A stretch of 8,816 bases of DNA from an uncultured Porphyromonadaceae bacterium (GTDB lineage: Bacteria; Bacteroidota; Bacteroidia; Bacteroidales; Muribaculaceae), in the NCBI GenBank assembly GCA_902475285.1, contig CABRZA010000102.1:1-8816 (forward strand), read 5' to 3'. The translations under genes were made by a program, and so were the position numbers. The notes beneath the pieces are model-generated. The model searched no databases, was not told the origin of the DNA, and worked only from the letters and a program-made list of their open reading frames with translations. The number at the start of each line of letters is the position of its first letter. The first letter of the stretch is position 1. This document shows, one piece after another, positions 1 through 6,526 of this stretch.

Positions 1-9
1 TTATTTTAG

Positions 10-24
10 AAGCCTTGGAGGCTT
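10..24 (-). terminator. Small stem-loop at the nifJ stop codon, possible weak terminator
   Basis: A perfect 6-bp inverted repeat (AAGCCT, loop of 3, AGGCTT) overlaps the last two bases of the nifJ stop codon. In the nifJ direction it is followed by TTCTAAAATAA rather than a clean T-run, and the window ends there, so a full intrinsic terminator cannot be shown. It may only be a 3'-end stabilising hairpin. Confidence 0.3.
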
Positions 25-3000
25 AGATTTGTTCGTTCTTCTTTTCGAGGGGCTCGATTATGGGATCGGCACCCCACTGCTGCTGTGCAAGGCGGAGGTA
101 GTTGTTGTAGCGCCACTGGGCATTGGCCTTGGCTGCGGCGAAGAGCTCGGCAGCTTCGGCGGGATACTGCTTCTGAACGGTGGCGTAGCGTACCTCACCG
201 AGGAGGAACTGGTCGAAGAGGCTCCAGTCGGGCGTCTTGCTGTCGAGAGTGAAGGGGTTCTTGCCTTCGAGCTCGGCGGCAGGATTGTAGCGCCAGAGGT
301 GCCAGTAGCCGCAAGCCACTGCACGTTGCTCTTCATCCTGCGAGCGACCCATGCCGGCCTTGATGCCGTGGTTGATACAGGGCGAGTAGGCGATGATGAG
401 CGACGGGCCGTCGTAGGCCTCGGCTTCGCGGATGGCTTTGAGGGTCTGTGCCTGGTCGGCACCCATGGCCACCTGTGCCACGTAAACATAGCCGTATGTG
501 GAGGCTATGAGGCCGAGGTCCTTCTTGCGGATGCGCTTGCCGGCGCTTGCGAACTTGGCGATGGCGCCGAGAGGAGTGGCCTTCGACGACTGGCCGCCGG
601 TATTGGAGTAGACCTCGGTGTCGAGAACGAGGACATTGACGTTCTCGCCGGAAGCGAGCACGTGGTCGAGACCGCCGAAGCCGATGTCGTATGCGGCACC
701 GTCGCCGGCGATGATCCACTGCGAGCGGGCGGCGATGTACTGTTTCAAACCGAGGATGGCCTTGCAGGTGTCGCAACCGCAAGCCTCGCAGAGAGGCACG
801 ATTTCATCGGCCACCTTGCGGGTGACAGCGGGATCGTGGGGAGCTGCGAGCCATTGCTTGGCGAGGTCCTTGATAGCTTCGCCGCATGTGGGGCAGTCGA
901 TTGCCTGCTGCATGAGCACGGCCACGCGGTCGCGGAGCTTGCGGGTGGCAATCTTCATGCCGAGGCCGAATTCGGCGAAGTCCTCGAAGAGCGAGTTGGC
1001 CCATGCGGGACCGTGACCCTTGGCATTTGTGGTGTAGGGTGTCGAAGGCACGGAGCCAGAGTAGATGGAGGAGCAGCCGGTGGCGTTGGCTACCATCTCG
1101 TGGTCGCCGTAGAGTTGGCTGATGAGCTTCACGTAGGGAGTTTCGCCGCAGCCCGAGCATGCGCCGGAGAATTCGAAGAGAGGCGTGGCGAACTGGCTGT
1201 TCTTCACGTTGGCCTTCACGTCGACGAGGTCCTGTTTGGAGGCCACGTGGTTCACGCAGTAGGTCCAGTCCTTCTGCACGTCGAGCTGAGTTTCGAGGGG
1301 CTGCATCTGAAGAGCCTTCACGCCCTTCTTGCCGGGACATACGTCCACGCAGTTGCCGCAACCGAGGCAGTCGAGAACGTCGACGGCCTGGATGAAGCGC
1401 ATACCTTTGAACGACGGACCGAGCGCCGGAATGGTGCCAGCTTCGCCGAAGGGCGATGCGGCGGTTTCGTCCTCGGTGAGGACGAAGGGACGGATGGAGG
1501 CGTGGGGGCAGACATAAGCGCACTTGTTGCACTGTATGCAGTTCTCTTCAAGCCATTGGGGCACGAAGGCTGCCACACCGCGCTTCTCATAGGCGGCAGT
1601 GCCCTGCTCCCATGTGCCGTCGGCATTGGCAACGAAGTCGGACACTTTCAGGAGGTCGCCGTTCTGGGCGTTGATGGGACGGACAATATTGTTGATGAAG
1701 GCAGGATCGTCGTTGGGCTGGGGAGCGTCGGCGGGAAGGCTTGCCCATGCGGGGTCAACCTCGAGCTTGTGGTACTCACCGCCGCGGTCGACGGCCTGAT
1801 TGTTCTTGTCGACCACGTCCTGACCCTTCTTGCCGTAGCTCTTGACGATGAATTTCTTCATCTGCTCGATGGCGAGGTCGACGGGGATGACTTCAGTAAT
1901 GCGGAAGAATGCGCTCTGGAGAATGGTGTTGGTGCGGTTGCCCAGACCGATTTCCTGAGCTATCTTGGTTGCGTTGATGTAATATACGGTGATGTTGTGC
2001 TCGGCGAAGTAGCGCTTCACGTCGTTGGGGAGGTTTGCCACGAGCTCATTGCCTTCCCAAATGGTGTTGAGAAGGAATGTGCCGCCGTCGCGGAGACCGC
2101 GTGTCACGTCGTACATGCGGAGGTAAGCCTGCACATGACATGCCACGAAGTTGGGGGTGTTCACAAGATAGGTCGAGCGTATGGGCTTGTCGCCGAAACG
2201 CAGGTGCGAGCAGGTGAAGCCGCCCGACTTCTTGGAGTCATAGGCGAAGTATGCCTGGCAGTACTTGTCGGTGTTGTCGCCGATGATCTTCACTGAGTTC
2301 TTGTTGGCGCCCACAGTACCGTCGGCGCCGAGGCCGAAGAACTTGGCTTCGAATGCGCTCTCATCGCCGAGGGCGATTTCGGGCATGAGGGGCAGCGAGG
2401 TGAAGGTCACGTCGTCGACGATACCAAGTGTGAAGTGATTCTTGGGCATGGGAAGGGCGAGGTTCTCGTATACGGCGAGAATCTGTGCCGGGGTGGTGTC
2501 CTTTGAAGCCAGACCGTAGCGTCCGCCTACGATTTCGGGGGCATTCTCCTGACCGTAGAAGCACTCCTTCACATCAAGGTAGAGGGGTTCGCCGTTGGCG
2601 CCGGGTTCCTTGGTGCGGTCGAGCACGGCTATGCGCTTTGCGGTAGCGGGCACAGCAGCAAGGAAATGCTTGGCAGAGAAGGGGCGGTAGAGATGCACTG
2701 CCACAAGGCCCACTTTCTCACCCTTGGCCACGAGATAGTCGATGGCTTCCTCGATGGCCTGTGTCACCGAACCCATGGCGATAATCACGCGCTCGGCGTC
2801 GGGGGCACCGTAGTAGTTGAAGAGGTGATACTCACGGCCGGTGATTTCGGAAATCTTGCCCATGTATTCTTCCACGATTTCGGGCACGGCGTTGTAGTGG
2901 GCGTTGCAAGCTTCGCGGTGCTGGAAGAATACATCGCCGTTCTCGGCCATGCCGCGTGCCACGGGAGCGTCGGGACTCAGGGCGCGGTTGCGGAAGGCTG

Positions 3001-3607
3001 CGAGGGCATCGCGGTCGAGGAGCGGAGCGAGATCGTCCTGCTCCATCACTTCTATTTTCTGAATCTCATGCGATGTGCGGAAGCCGTCGAAGAAATTGAC
3101 GAAAGGCACGCTCGACTTGATGGTGGCGAGGTGGGCTACGCCGGCGAGGTCCATCACTTCCTGCACGGAACCTTCGGCGAGCATGGCAAAGCCGGTCTGA
3201 CGCACCGACATTACATCCTGATGGTCGCCGAAAATAGAAAGGGCGTGCGAGGCGAGCGTACGGGCCGACACATGGAACACGGTGGGCAGAAGCTCACCGG
3301 CAATCTTGTACATGTTGGGAATCATCAGCAGGAGGCCCTGCGAAGCGGTATAGGTGGTAGTGAGGGCACCGGCCTGGAGCGAGCCGTGAACAGCGCCGGC
3401 GGCGCCGCCTTCGCTCTGCATTTCCTGTACGAGGACTGTTTCGCCGAAGATGTTCTTGCGTCCTGCGGCCGACCATTCATCGACATATTCAGCCATTGTC
3501 GACGACGGAGTGATGGGGTAGATGGCAGCCACTTCGGAGAACATGTAGCTCACGTGGGCGGCAGCCTGATTACCATCGCAGGTCAAGAATTTTTTTTCTT
3601 TACTCAT
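23..3607 (-). CDS. nifJ: Pyruvate:ferredoxin (flavodoxin) oxidoreductase, single-chain
   Basis: Cytoplasmic enzyme that converts pyruvate and CoA to acetyl-CoA and CO2, reducing ferredoxin; a core step of anaerobic fermentation. At 1194 residues it has the usual length for the fused homodimeric form. Visible in order: N-terminal pyruvate-binding domain with YPITPSS (30-36), E66 and R116; the central domain; a two-cluster ferredoxin domain with C690, C693, C696, C700 and C747, C750, C753, C757; then the thiamine diphosphate domain with GACSGCGET (C817, C820), C845 and C1077 as ligands of the third 4Fe-4S cluster, GDG at 968-970 and NTGGQ at 1002-1006. Two oddities: the usual GDGWAYDIG reads GDGAAYDIG, and residues 905-948 carry six extra cysteines. 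The ATG at 3607 is chosen because the TCDGN N-terminus follows directly and a promoter lies about 70 bp upstream. It is monocistronic as far as seen. Identification is secure; the physiological partner (ferredoxin or flavodoxin) is not shown. Confidence 0.98.
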   Translation of the reverse strand: MSKEKKFLTCDGNQAAAHVSYMFSEVAAIYPITPSSTMAEYVDEWSAAGRKNIFGETVLVQEMQSEGGAAGAVHGSLQAGALTTTYTASQGLLLMIPNMYKIAGELLPTVFHVSARTLASHALSIFGDHQDVMSVRQTGFAMLAEGSVQEVMDLAGVAHLATIKSSVPFVNFFDGFRTSHEIQKIEVMEQDDLAPLLDRDALAAFRNRALSPDAPVARGMAENGDVFFQHREACNAHYNAVPEIVEEYMGKISEITGREYHLFNYYGAPDAERVIIAMGSVTQAIEEAIDYLVAKGEKVGLVAVHLYRPFSAKHFLAAVPATAKRIAVLDRTKEPGANGEPLYLDVKECFYGQENAPEIVGGRYGLASKDTTPAQILAVYENLALPMPKNHFTLGIVDDVTFTSLPLMPEIALGDESAFEAKFFGLGADGTVGANKNSVKIIGDNTDKYCQAYFAYDSKKSGGFTCSHLRFGDKPIRSTYLVNTPNFVACHVQAYLRMYDVTRGLRDGGTFLLNTIWEGNELVANLPNDVKRYFAEHNITVYYINATKIAQEIGLGNRTNTILQSAFFRITEVIPVDLAIEQMKKFIVKSYGKKGQDVVDKNNQAVDRGGEYHKLEVDPAWASLPADAPQPNDDPAFINNIVRPINAQNGDLLKVSDFVANADGTWEQGTAAYEKRGVAAFVPQWLEENCIQCNKCAYVCPHASIRPFVLTEDETAASPFGEAGTIPALGPSFKGMRFIQAVDVLDCLGCGNCVDVCPGKKGVKALQMQPLETQLDVQKDWTYCVNHVASKQDLVDVKANVKNSQFATPLFEFSGACSGCGETPYVKLISQLYGDHEMVANATGCSSIYSGSVPSTPYTTNAKGHGPAWANSLFEDFAEFGLGMKIATRKLRDRVAVLMQQAIDCPTCGEAIKDLAKQWLAAPHDPAVTRKVADEIVPLCEACGCDTCKAILGLKQYIAARSQWIIAGDGAAYDIGFGGLDHVLASGENVNVLVLDTEVYSNTGGQSSKATPLGAIAKFASAGKRIRKKDLGLIASTYGYVYVAQVAMGADQAQTLKAIREAEAYDGPSLIIAYSPCINHGIKAGMGRSQDEEQRAVACGYWHLWRYNPAAELEGKNPFTLDSKTPDWSLFDQFLLGEVRYATVQKQYPAEAAELFAAAKANAQWRYNNYLRLAQQQWGADPIIEPLEKKNEQI

Positions 3608-3626
3608 AACGTTTGTAATCGTTTAT

Positions 3627-3638
3627 ATACGGAATTGA
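3627..3638. repeat. Third, imperfect copy of the nifJ upstream repeat
   Basis: ATACGGAATTGA differs by one base from the ATACAGAATTGA core of the two repeats at 3756-3789. It lies in the presumed nifJ 5' untranslated leader, about 20 bp before the start codon. It could be a downstream operator copy or chance similarity in AT-rich DNA. Confidence 0.35.
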
Positions 3639-3675
3639 TTATTATCTGAGTTCAAAAGTCGTATTTTAATTGGTG

Positions 3676-3683
3676 CAAAGTTA
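3676..3683 (-). promoter_or_regulatory. nifJ promoter, -7 element TAACTTTG
   Basis: Read on the minus strand this is TAACTTTG, a full match to the Bacteroidota primary-sigma -7 consensus TAnnTTTG. It lies 68 bp before the nifJ ATG, predicting a leader of roughly 60 nt. No convincing -33 TTG is found at the usual 19-21 nt; a TTTG sits only 12 nt upstream (3699-3696). The spacer contains a CGAA/TTCG inverted repeat. Confidence 0.7.
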
Positions 3684-3692
3684 CGAATTTTT

Positions 3693-3705
3693 CGGCAAAC
3701 TGCCG
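3693..3705. repeat. Inverted repeat CGGCA-AAC-TGCCG upstream of the nifJ -7 box
   Basis: A perfect 5-bp inverted repeat with a 3-base spacer, centred about 16 bp upstream of the -7 box, where RNA polymerase or a regulator would contact the promoter. No T-run follows on either strand, so it is not a terminator. It may be an operator half-site pair; short enough to be chance. Confidence 0.3.
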
Positions 3706-3755
3706 CACCCCGCAGGGCCAGGAAGACTGAAAAACGCGCCCTCTTCACACCTTTT

Positions 3756-3789
3756 AATACAGAATTGAAAGAGAAAAATACAGAATTGA
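3756..3789. repeat. Two 13-bp direct repeats, 21-bp period, upstream of nifJ
   Basis: AATACAGAATTGA occurs at 3756-3768 and again, identical, at 3777-3789. The 21-bp period equals two helical turns, so both copies face the same side of the DNA, as with tandem activator or repressor sites. They lie 73-106 bp upstream of the nifJ -7 element and also just past the end of the PAS gene. The protein that would bind is unknown. Confidence 0.6.
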
Positions 3790-3792
3790 TAT

Positions 3793-3812
3793 AGCCATTG
3801 TAAAGTATGGCT
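3793..3812 (-). terminator. Weak terminator after the PAS-domain gene
   Basis: AGCCAT and ATGGCT form a 6-bp stem with an 8-base loop starting 9 bp after the PAS gene stop codon. In that direction the following sequence is T-rich with TTTTT about 15 bases on, not immediately at the stem, so termination may be inefficient. The position right after the stop codon supports the call. Confidence 0.4.
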
Positions 3813-3821
3813 GTCTTACGC

Positions 3822-4157
3822 TCAGTTGCGGACGTAATGCGGAAGCTCTGCGGGAAGCTCGACGATGATTTCGGCCAGCCCTGCCACACGGCCGCCGTCG
3901 GTCCACGCACTTTGGTAGATGAACTTGCGTATGCCGTCTTTCTCGATTGTGTAGGCGTTGTCGCCGCCGGTGTCGAGCATACGCCGTATTATGTCTTGCG
4001 AGCGTTCGTTGTGGCAGCCGAGTATATTGGTTCCCAAAAGATTGCCTTTCGATGCCAGCGAGCGTTCGTTCATATAGATTATGTCGCCCTTGGCATCGCA
4101 TACCATTATTCCGCAGTTGAGGCCGCGGGTCCATTCGGGGATGTGTTTGTTGTCCAT
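3822..4157 (-). CDS. Small stand-alone PAS-domain protein
   Basis: A 111-residue cytoplasmic protein that is essentially one PAS fold: GLNCGIMVCDAKGDIIYMNERS (12-33) is the typical first strands of a PAS domain with the conserved IIYMN, followed by GTNILGCHNERS (42-53), a helix, a TIEKDG turn (70-75) and the last two strands (about 79-100). There is no output domain, signal peptide or membrane segment. It resembles a family of short PAS proteins that I recall from Bacteroidales and Clostridia, with a CHNE motif and a C-terminal PHYVR or similar ending; none has a function I know. C20, C48 and H49 could take part in redox or ligand sensing, but that is a guess. It is transcribed from its own promoter (-7 box about 24 bp upstream), towards nifJ, and divergently from the response regulator. 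The ATG at 4157 is the only start that leaves the first PAS strand intact with a promoter directly upstream. Confidence 0.85.
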   Translation of the reverse strand: MDNKHIPEWTRGLNCGIMVCDAKGDIIYMNERSLASKGNLLGTNILGCHNERSQDIIRRMLDTGGDNAYTIEKDGIRKFIYQSAWTDGGRVAGLAEIIVELPAELPHYVRN

Positions 4158-4180
4158 GTCGTATGCGTTGAAATTTGCCG

Positions 4181-4188
4181 CAAAATTA
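4181..4188 (-). promoter_or_regulatory. PAS-gene promoter, -7 element TAATTTTG
   Basis: On the minus strand this reads TAATTTTG, matching TAnnTTTG, 23 bp before the PAS-protein ATG; the leader would be very short. Odd-length inverted repeats flank it: TTTGC-C-GCAAA (4174-4184) and GCGAA-T-TTCGC (4189-4199). A TTTG lies 12 nt upstream (4204-4201), the same arrangement as at nifJ. No standard -33 TTG is visible at 19-21 nt. Confidence 0.65.
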
Positions 4189-4277
4189 GCGAATTTCGCG
4201 CAAAAAAATGTTTATTTTACATGCGAGAACAACTTCACCGGGCATTTGGTGCCGCCCAATGTGTTTTTTATTACAAT

Positions 4278-4288
4278 TTTATGAAATA
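4278..4288. repeat. TTTATGAAATA, copy upstream of the response regulator
   Basis: The same 11 bases occur at 6499-6509 upstream of the phosphate transporter. Here the word starts 47 bp before the -7 box and overlaps the left arm of the palindrome at 4285-4301. It may be part of a recognition site for the regulator encoded next to it; AT-rich composition makes chance possible. Confidence 0.35.
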
Positions 4289-4301
4289 TTACGGTAATAT
4301 T
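4285..4301. promoter_or_regulatory. Perfect 17-bp palindrome at the response-regulator promoter, candidate operator
   Basis: AATATTAC, one base, GTAATATT: both 8-bp arms match perfectly. The right arm overlaps the candidate -33 TTG (4300-4302), so a bound protein would interfere with or contact RNA polymerase. Autoregulation by the adjacent response regulator is an inference; OmpR/PhoB-type regulators usually prefer direct repeats, so a different dimeric repressor is also possible. Confidence 0.55.
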
Positions 4302-4332
4302 GACGGGATATGGCTGCCGAATGCTATCTTTG
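4300..4332 (+). promoter_or_regulatory. Response-regulator promoter, TTG and TATCTTTG
   Basis: TATCTTTG at 4325-4332 matches the Bacteroidota -7 consensus TAnnTTTG. An upstream TTG at 4300-4302 is a candidate -33 element at 22 nt, slightly longer than usual. Transcription would start near 4339, giving a leader of about 15 nt that is A-rich and lacks a Shine-Dalgarno sequence, normal for this phylum. Confidence 0.7.
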
Positions 4333-4353
4333 CAGGTGTTAAAGCAATAAAAC

Positions 4354-5052
4354 ATGAGCCCACGACAAAGAATACTTGTGGTCGACGACGAGGCCACCCT
4401 CTGCGAGGTATTGAAAATGAACCTCGAGCTCGAAGGCTACGCCGTCGACACCGCTTGTAGCGCCGAGGAAGCCCTGGCGCTCGACCTTTCAGTCTACGAC
4501 CTCCTGCTTCTCGACGTGATGATGGGCGATATCAGCGGCATTGCCATGGCGCGCATCATCAAGAAGAACACATCGCTGGCCGACATCCCCATAATATTCT
4601 GCACCGCGCGCGACGCCGACGCCGACATGATAGAGGGGCTGGAAACCGGTGCCGACGACTATGTGACCAAGCCCTACAACATACGCAACCTCATGCTGCG
4701 CGTGCGCTCCGTGCTGCGCCGCAGTGCCGGACGCCCGAGCGACGCCGACCGTAGCTCTGTCCCGTCGCTTTCGTTCGAAGGCCTCACCGTCGACACCGAG
4801 GCCAAGCACTGCACCGTCGACGGCGAACCCGTGCGGCTCCCCCGCAAGGAGTTCGAGATACTCTGTCTTCTTCTGGCAAATCCGGGCAAAATATTCACCC
4901 GCGAGGAAATCCTCGGGCGCATATGGCCCGAGCAGATTGTGGTACTTCCGAGAGTTGTCGACGTCAACATCACGCGTCTGCGCTCCAAAATCGGGCCTTA
5001 TGGCAAACATATAGTGACCCGCTCGGGCTACGGCTATGGTTTCGAGGAATAA
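4354..5052 (+). CDS. OmpR/PhoB-family response regulator
   Basis: Cytoplasmic DNA-binding regulator, partner of the kinase encoded next. The receiver domain spans about residues 5-123, with acidic pocket D11-D12, phosphoacceptor D54 (LLLLDVMM), T84 and K106 (TKPY), all present, so it should be phosphorylated normally. After a linker of about 15 residues rich in polar residues comes the winged-helix domain (about 138-232), with the recognition-helix segment VVDVNITRLRSKIG and the closing wing SGYGYGFE. The length of 232 residues is typical. The ATG at 4354 directly precedes the first beta strand (RILVVDDE) and follows the promoter. The family includes PhoB, and the B. fragilis RprY type is similar; the phosphate transporter downstream favours a PhoB-like role, but sequence alone does not separate them. 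The gene overlaps the kinase by 17 bp, so the two are co-transcribed. Confidence 0.95.
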   Translation: MSPRQRILVVDDEATLCEVLKMNLELEGYAVDTACSAEEALALDLSVYDLLLLDVMMGDISGIAMARIIKKNTSLADIPIIFCTARDADADMIEGLETGADDYVTKPYNIRNLMLRVRSVLRRSAGRPSDADRSSVPSLSFEGLTVDTEAKHCTVDGEPVRLPRKEFEILCLLLANPGKIFTREEILGRIWPEQIVVLPRVVDVNITRLRSKIGPYGKHIVTRSGYGYGFEE

Positions 5053-6478
5053 GCTTCCGTATCACTGGCGGCTCTTCGTGCTGCTGCTGGCCTTCGCGTG
5101 GGTAATGGTGGCCTGTTTCGTCATCTTTCAGTACAGTCGCGAGCGTGCCTACAAAACCGAAAGCCTCAACGCACGCCTGCAACTTTTCAACCACCATCTC
5201 ATCGACGCCCTGACAAGCGACTCCATCGACTTCGACGCCGTGGTGGCGCGGAGGCGCCTGCCAGTCGAGGGACTGCGGGTGTCGATAATAAGCATTGACG
5301 GCGACCTTGAATTCGACAATACCCTCGACAGCCTTCCCGGCACCAAGCACCTCGACCGCCCCGAGATAATCAAGGCCTTGGCCGACGGCAGCGGCTACAC
5401 CACGCGCCGCCACTCGCAGAGCCTCGACCGCACATATTTCTACTCGGCCACACGCGGCGACAGCTATGTGGTGCGGTCGGCCGTGCCCTACGACATCTCC
5501 CTGCAGGAGATACTGCGGGCCGACAAGTCGTTTCTATGGTTTATGGGCGCGGTGACGTTGTGCCTGAGCATCGTGGGCTATTTCGCCACGCGCAGCATCG
5601 GCAACACCATATCGCGCCTCAACGCATTCGCCGCCAGCGCCGAGCGCGGCGAACGCATACGCGAGGTGGAGCCTTTCCCCGGCGACGAGCTGGGCAGCAT
5701 ATCCGACCACATAGTGCGTCTCTACGCCCGACTGCAACAGACAGCCGCCGAACGCGACTCGGAGCACCGCGCCGCCATGCGCGAGCAGCAGGAGCGAATA
5801 AGGATAAAGAAACAACTCACCAACAACATCAACCACGAACTCAAAACTCCCGTAGCATCGATAAAGCTGTGCCTCGAAACTGCCCTCGAACACCGCGACC
5901 TACCACCCGAACGCCTCTGGGACCTCATAGAGAAATCCTATGCCCATACAGAGAGGCTCACCGCCCTGCTCAACGATGTATCGGCGCTCACGCGCCTCGA
6001 CGACGGCGAAGCCAACATAGCCCGCGAAAGTCTGACGCTCAACGACATCATCGACGAGGTAGTGCGCGACATGACGCCCCGCGCCACGGCCGCCGGCATT
6101 TCCATATGCGTCGACATGCCTCCCGCAACCGTCATGACCGGCAACCGTGCCTATCTCCACTCCATATTCAGCAATCTCCTGGACAACGGCATAGCCTACA
6201 GCCACGGCACACGTATAAGCATCCGCTGCTGTTCCGTCAACCCCGACACGCTTCTTGTGGAAGTGTGCGACGACGGCGTGGGTATCGCCCCCGAGCACAT
6301 CGGGCATATCTTCGAGCGCTTCTACCGCGTCGACAAGGGACGCTCACGCCAAAACGGGGGCACGGGCCTCGGCCTGGCCATAGTGAAGAACGCCGTGCAG
6401 CTCCACGGAGGCACAATCACGGCCGAATCGGAACCCGGACACGGCATATGCTTCTCCTTCACCCTCAAAAGAAATTAA
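5036..6478 (+). CDS. Membrane sensor histidine kinase, PhoR-like
   Basis: Inner-membrane kinase that should phosphorylate the preceding response regulator. Order of parts: TM1 about 13-31, an extracytoplasmic sensor of about 130 residues (32-165), TM2 about 166-184, a HAMP-like linker and coiled coil (185-258), HisKA with H267 in NNINHELKTP, then the ATPase domain with N box (N380, N384), G1 box DDGVGI (412-417) and G2 box GGTGLGLAIVKN (441-452). All catalytic motifs are intact. The sensor carries the pattern of PhoR-type PAS-like folds: a strand with IDGD, then LDRPEI, a G-x-G turn and paired tyrosines in YFYSATRGD. It starts inside the end of the regulator gene; the next in-frame Met (M24) lies within TM1, so the upstream ATG is needed. 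A phosphate signal is inferred from this pattern and the neighbouring transporter; the RprX type is an alternative. No terminator follows, so read-through into the transporter is expected. Confidence 0.93.
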   Translation: MVSRNKLPYHWRLFVLLLAFAWVMVACFVIFQYSRERAYKTESLNARLQLFNHHLIDALTSDSIDFDAVVARRRLPVEGLRVSIISIDGDLEFDNTLDSLPGTKHLDRPEIIKALADGSGYTTRRHSQSLDRTYFYSATRGDSYVVRSAVPYDISLQEILRADKSFLWFMGAVTLCLSIVGYFATRSIGNTISRLNAFAASAERGERIREVEPFPGDELGSISDHIVRLYARLQQTAAERDSEHRAAMREQQERIRIKKQLTNNINHELKTPVASIKLCLETALEHRDLPPERLWDLIEKSYAHTERLTALLNDVSALTRLDDGEANIARESLTLNDIIDEVVRDMTPRATAAGISICVDMPPATVMTGNRAYLHSIFSNLLDNGIAYSHGTRISIRCCSVNPDTLLVEVCDDGVGIAPEHIGHIFERFYRVDKGRSRQNGGTGLGLAIVKNAVQLHGGTITAESEPGHGICFSFTLKRN

Positions 6479-6498
6479 AACTTAACGGCGTTGAAACA

Positions 6499-6509
6499 TT
6501 TATGAAATA
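6499..6509. repeat. TTTATGAAATA, copy upstream of the phosphate transporter
   Basis: Identical to the word at 4278-4288 upstream of the response regulator. It lies 20 nt after the kinase stop codon and 9 bp before the possible -7 box of the transporter. A shared regulator site for the two transcription units is possible but unproven. Confidence 0.35.
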
Positions 6510-6518
6510 ATATTCCCG

Positions 6519-6526
6519 GACTTTTG
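6519..6526 (+). promoter_or_regulatory. Possible internal promoter of the transporter, GACTTTTG
   Basis: GACTTTTG matches TAnnTTTG except for the first base. The nearest upstream TTG (6491-6493) is 25 nt away, too far for a good -33. It would start transcription near 6533, about 20 bases before the ATG. A weak or activator-dependent promoter is plausible; read-through from the kinase is the alternative source of message. Confidence 0.35.

Noticed and set aside
29..2296. A 755-codon open frame on the plus strand opposite nifJ
   Set aside because: It is in codon register with nifJ on the other strand, so it stays open simply because nifJ rarely uses TTA, CTA and TCA. Its translation is low-complexity G/V/A/E/H-rich and resembles no family, whereas nifJ has every catalytic motif.
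2666..3649. A 327-codon plus-strand open frame opposite the nifJ start
   Set aside because: Same codon-register shadow as above; no recognisable domain and no start context.
3807..4460. A 217-codon plus-strand frame opposite the PAS gene and running into the regulator
   Set aside because: It crosses two promoters and the start of the regulator in another frame, and shows no domain; the PAS and regulator frames explain the DNA.
5036..5052. A later start for the kinase to avoid the 17-bp overlap with the regulator
   Set aside because: The next in-frame Met is residue 24, in the middle of the first membrane helix, which would remove the anchor.
6484..6492. AACG-G-CGTT inverted repeat just after the kinase stop codon, considered as a terminator
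   Set aside because: The stem has only 4 bp with a 1-base loop and is followed by GAAAC, not a T-run, so termination is unlikely.
5536..6510. A 324-codon plus-strand frame overlapping the kinase gene
   Set aside because: Translation is Arg/His/Pro-rich, the usual product of a shifted frame in GC-rich coding DNA; the kinase frame carries all functional motifs.
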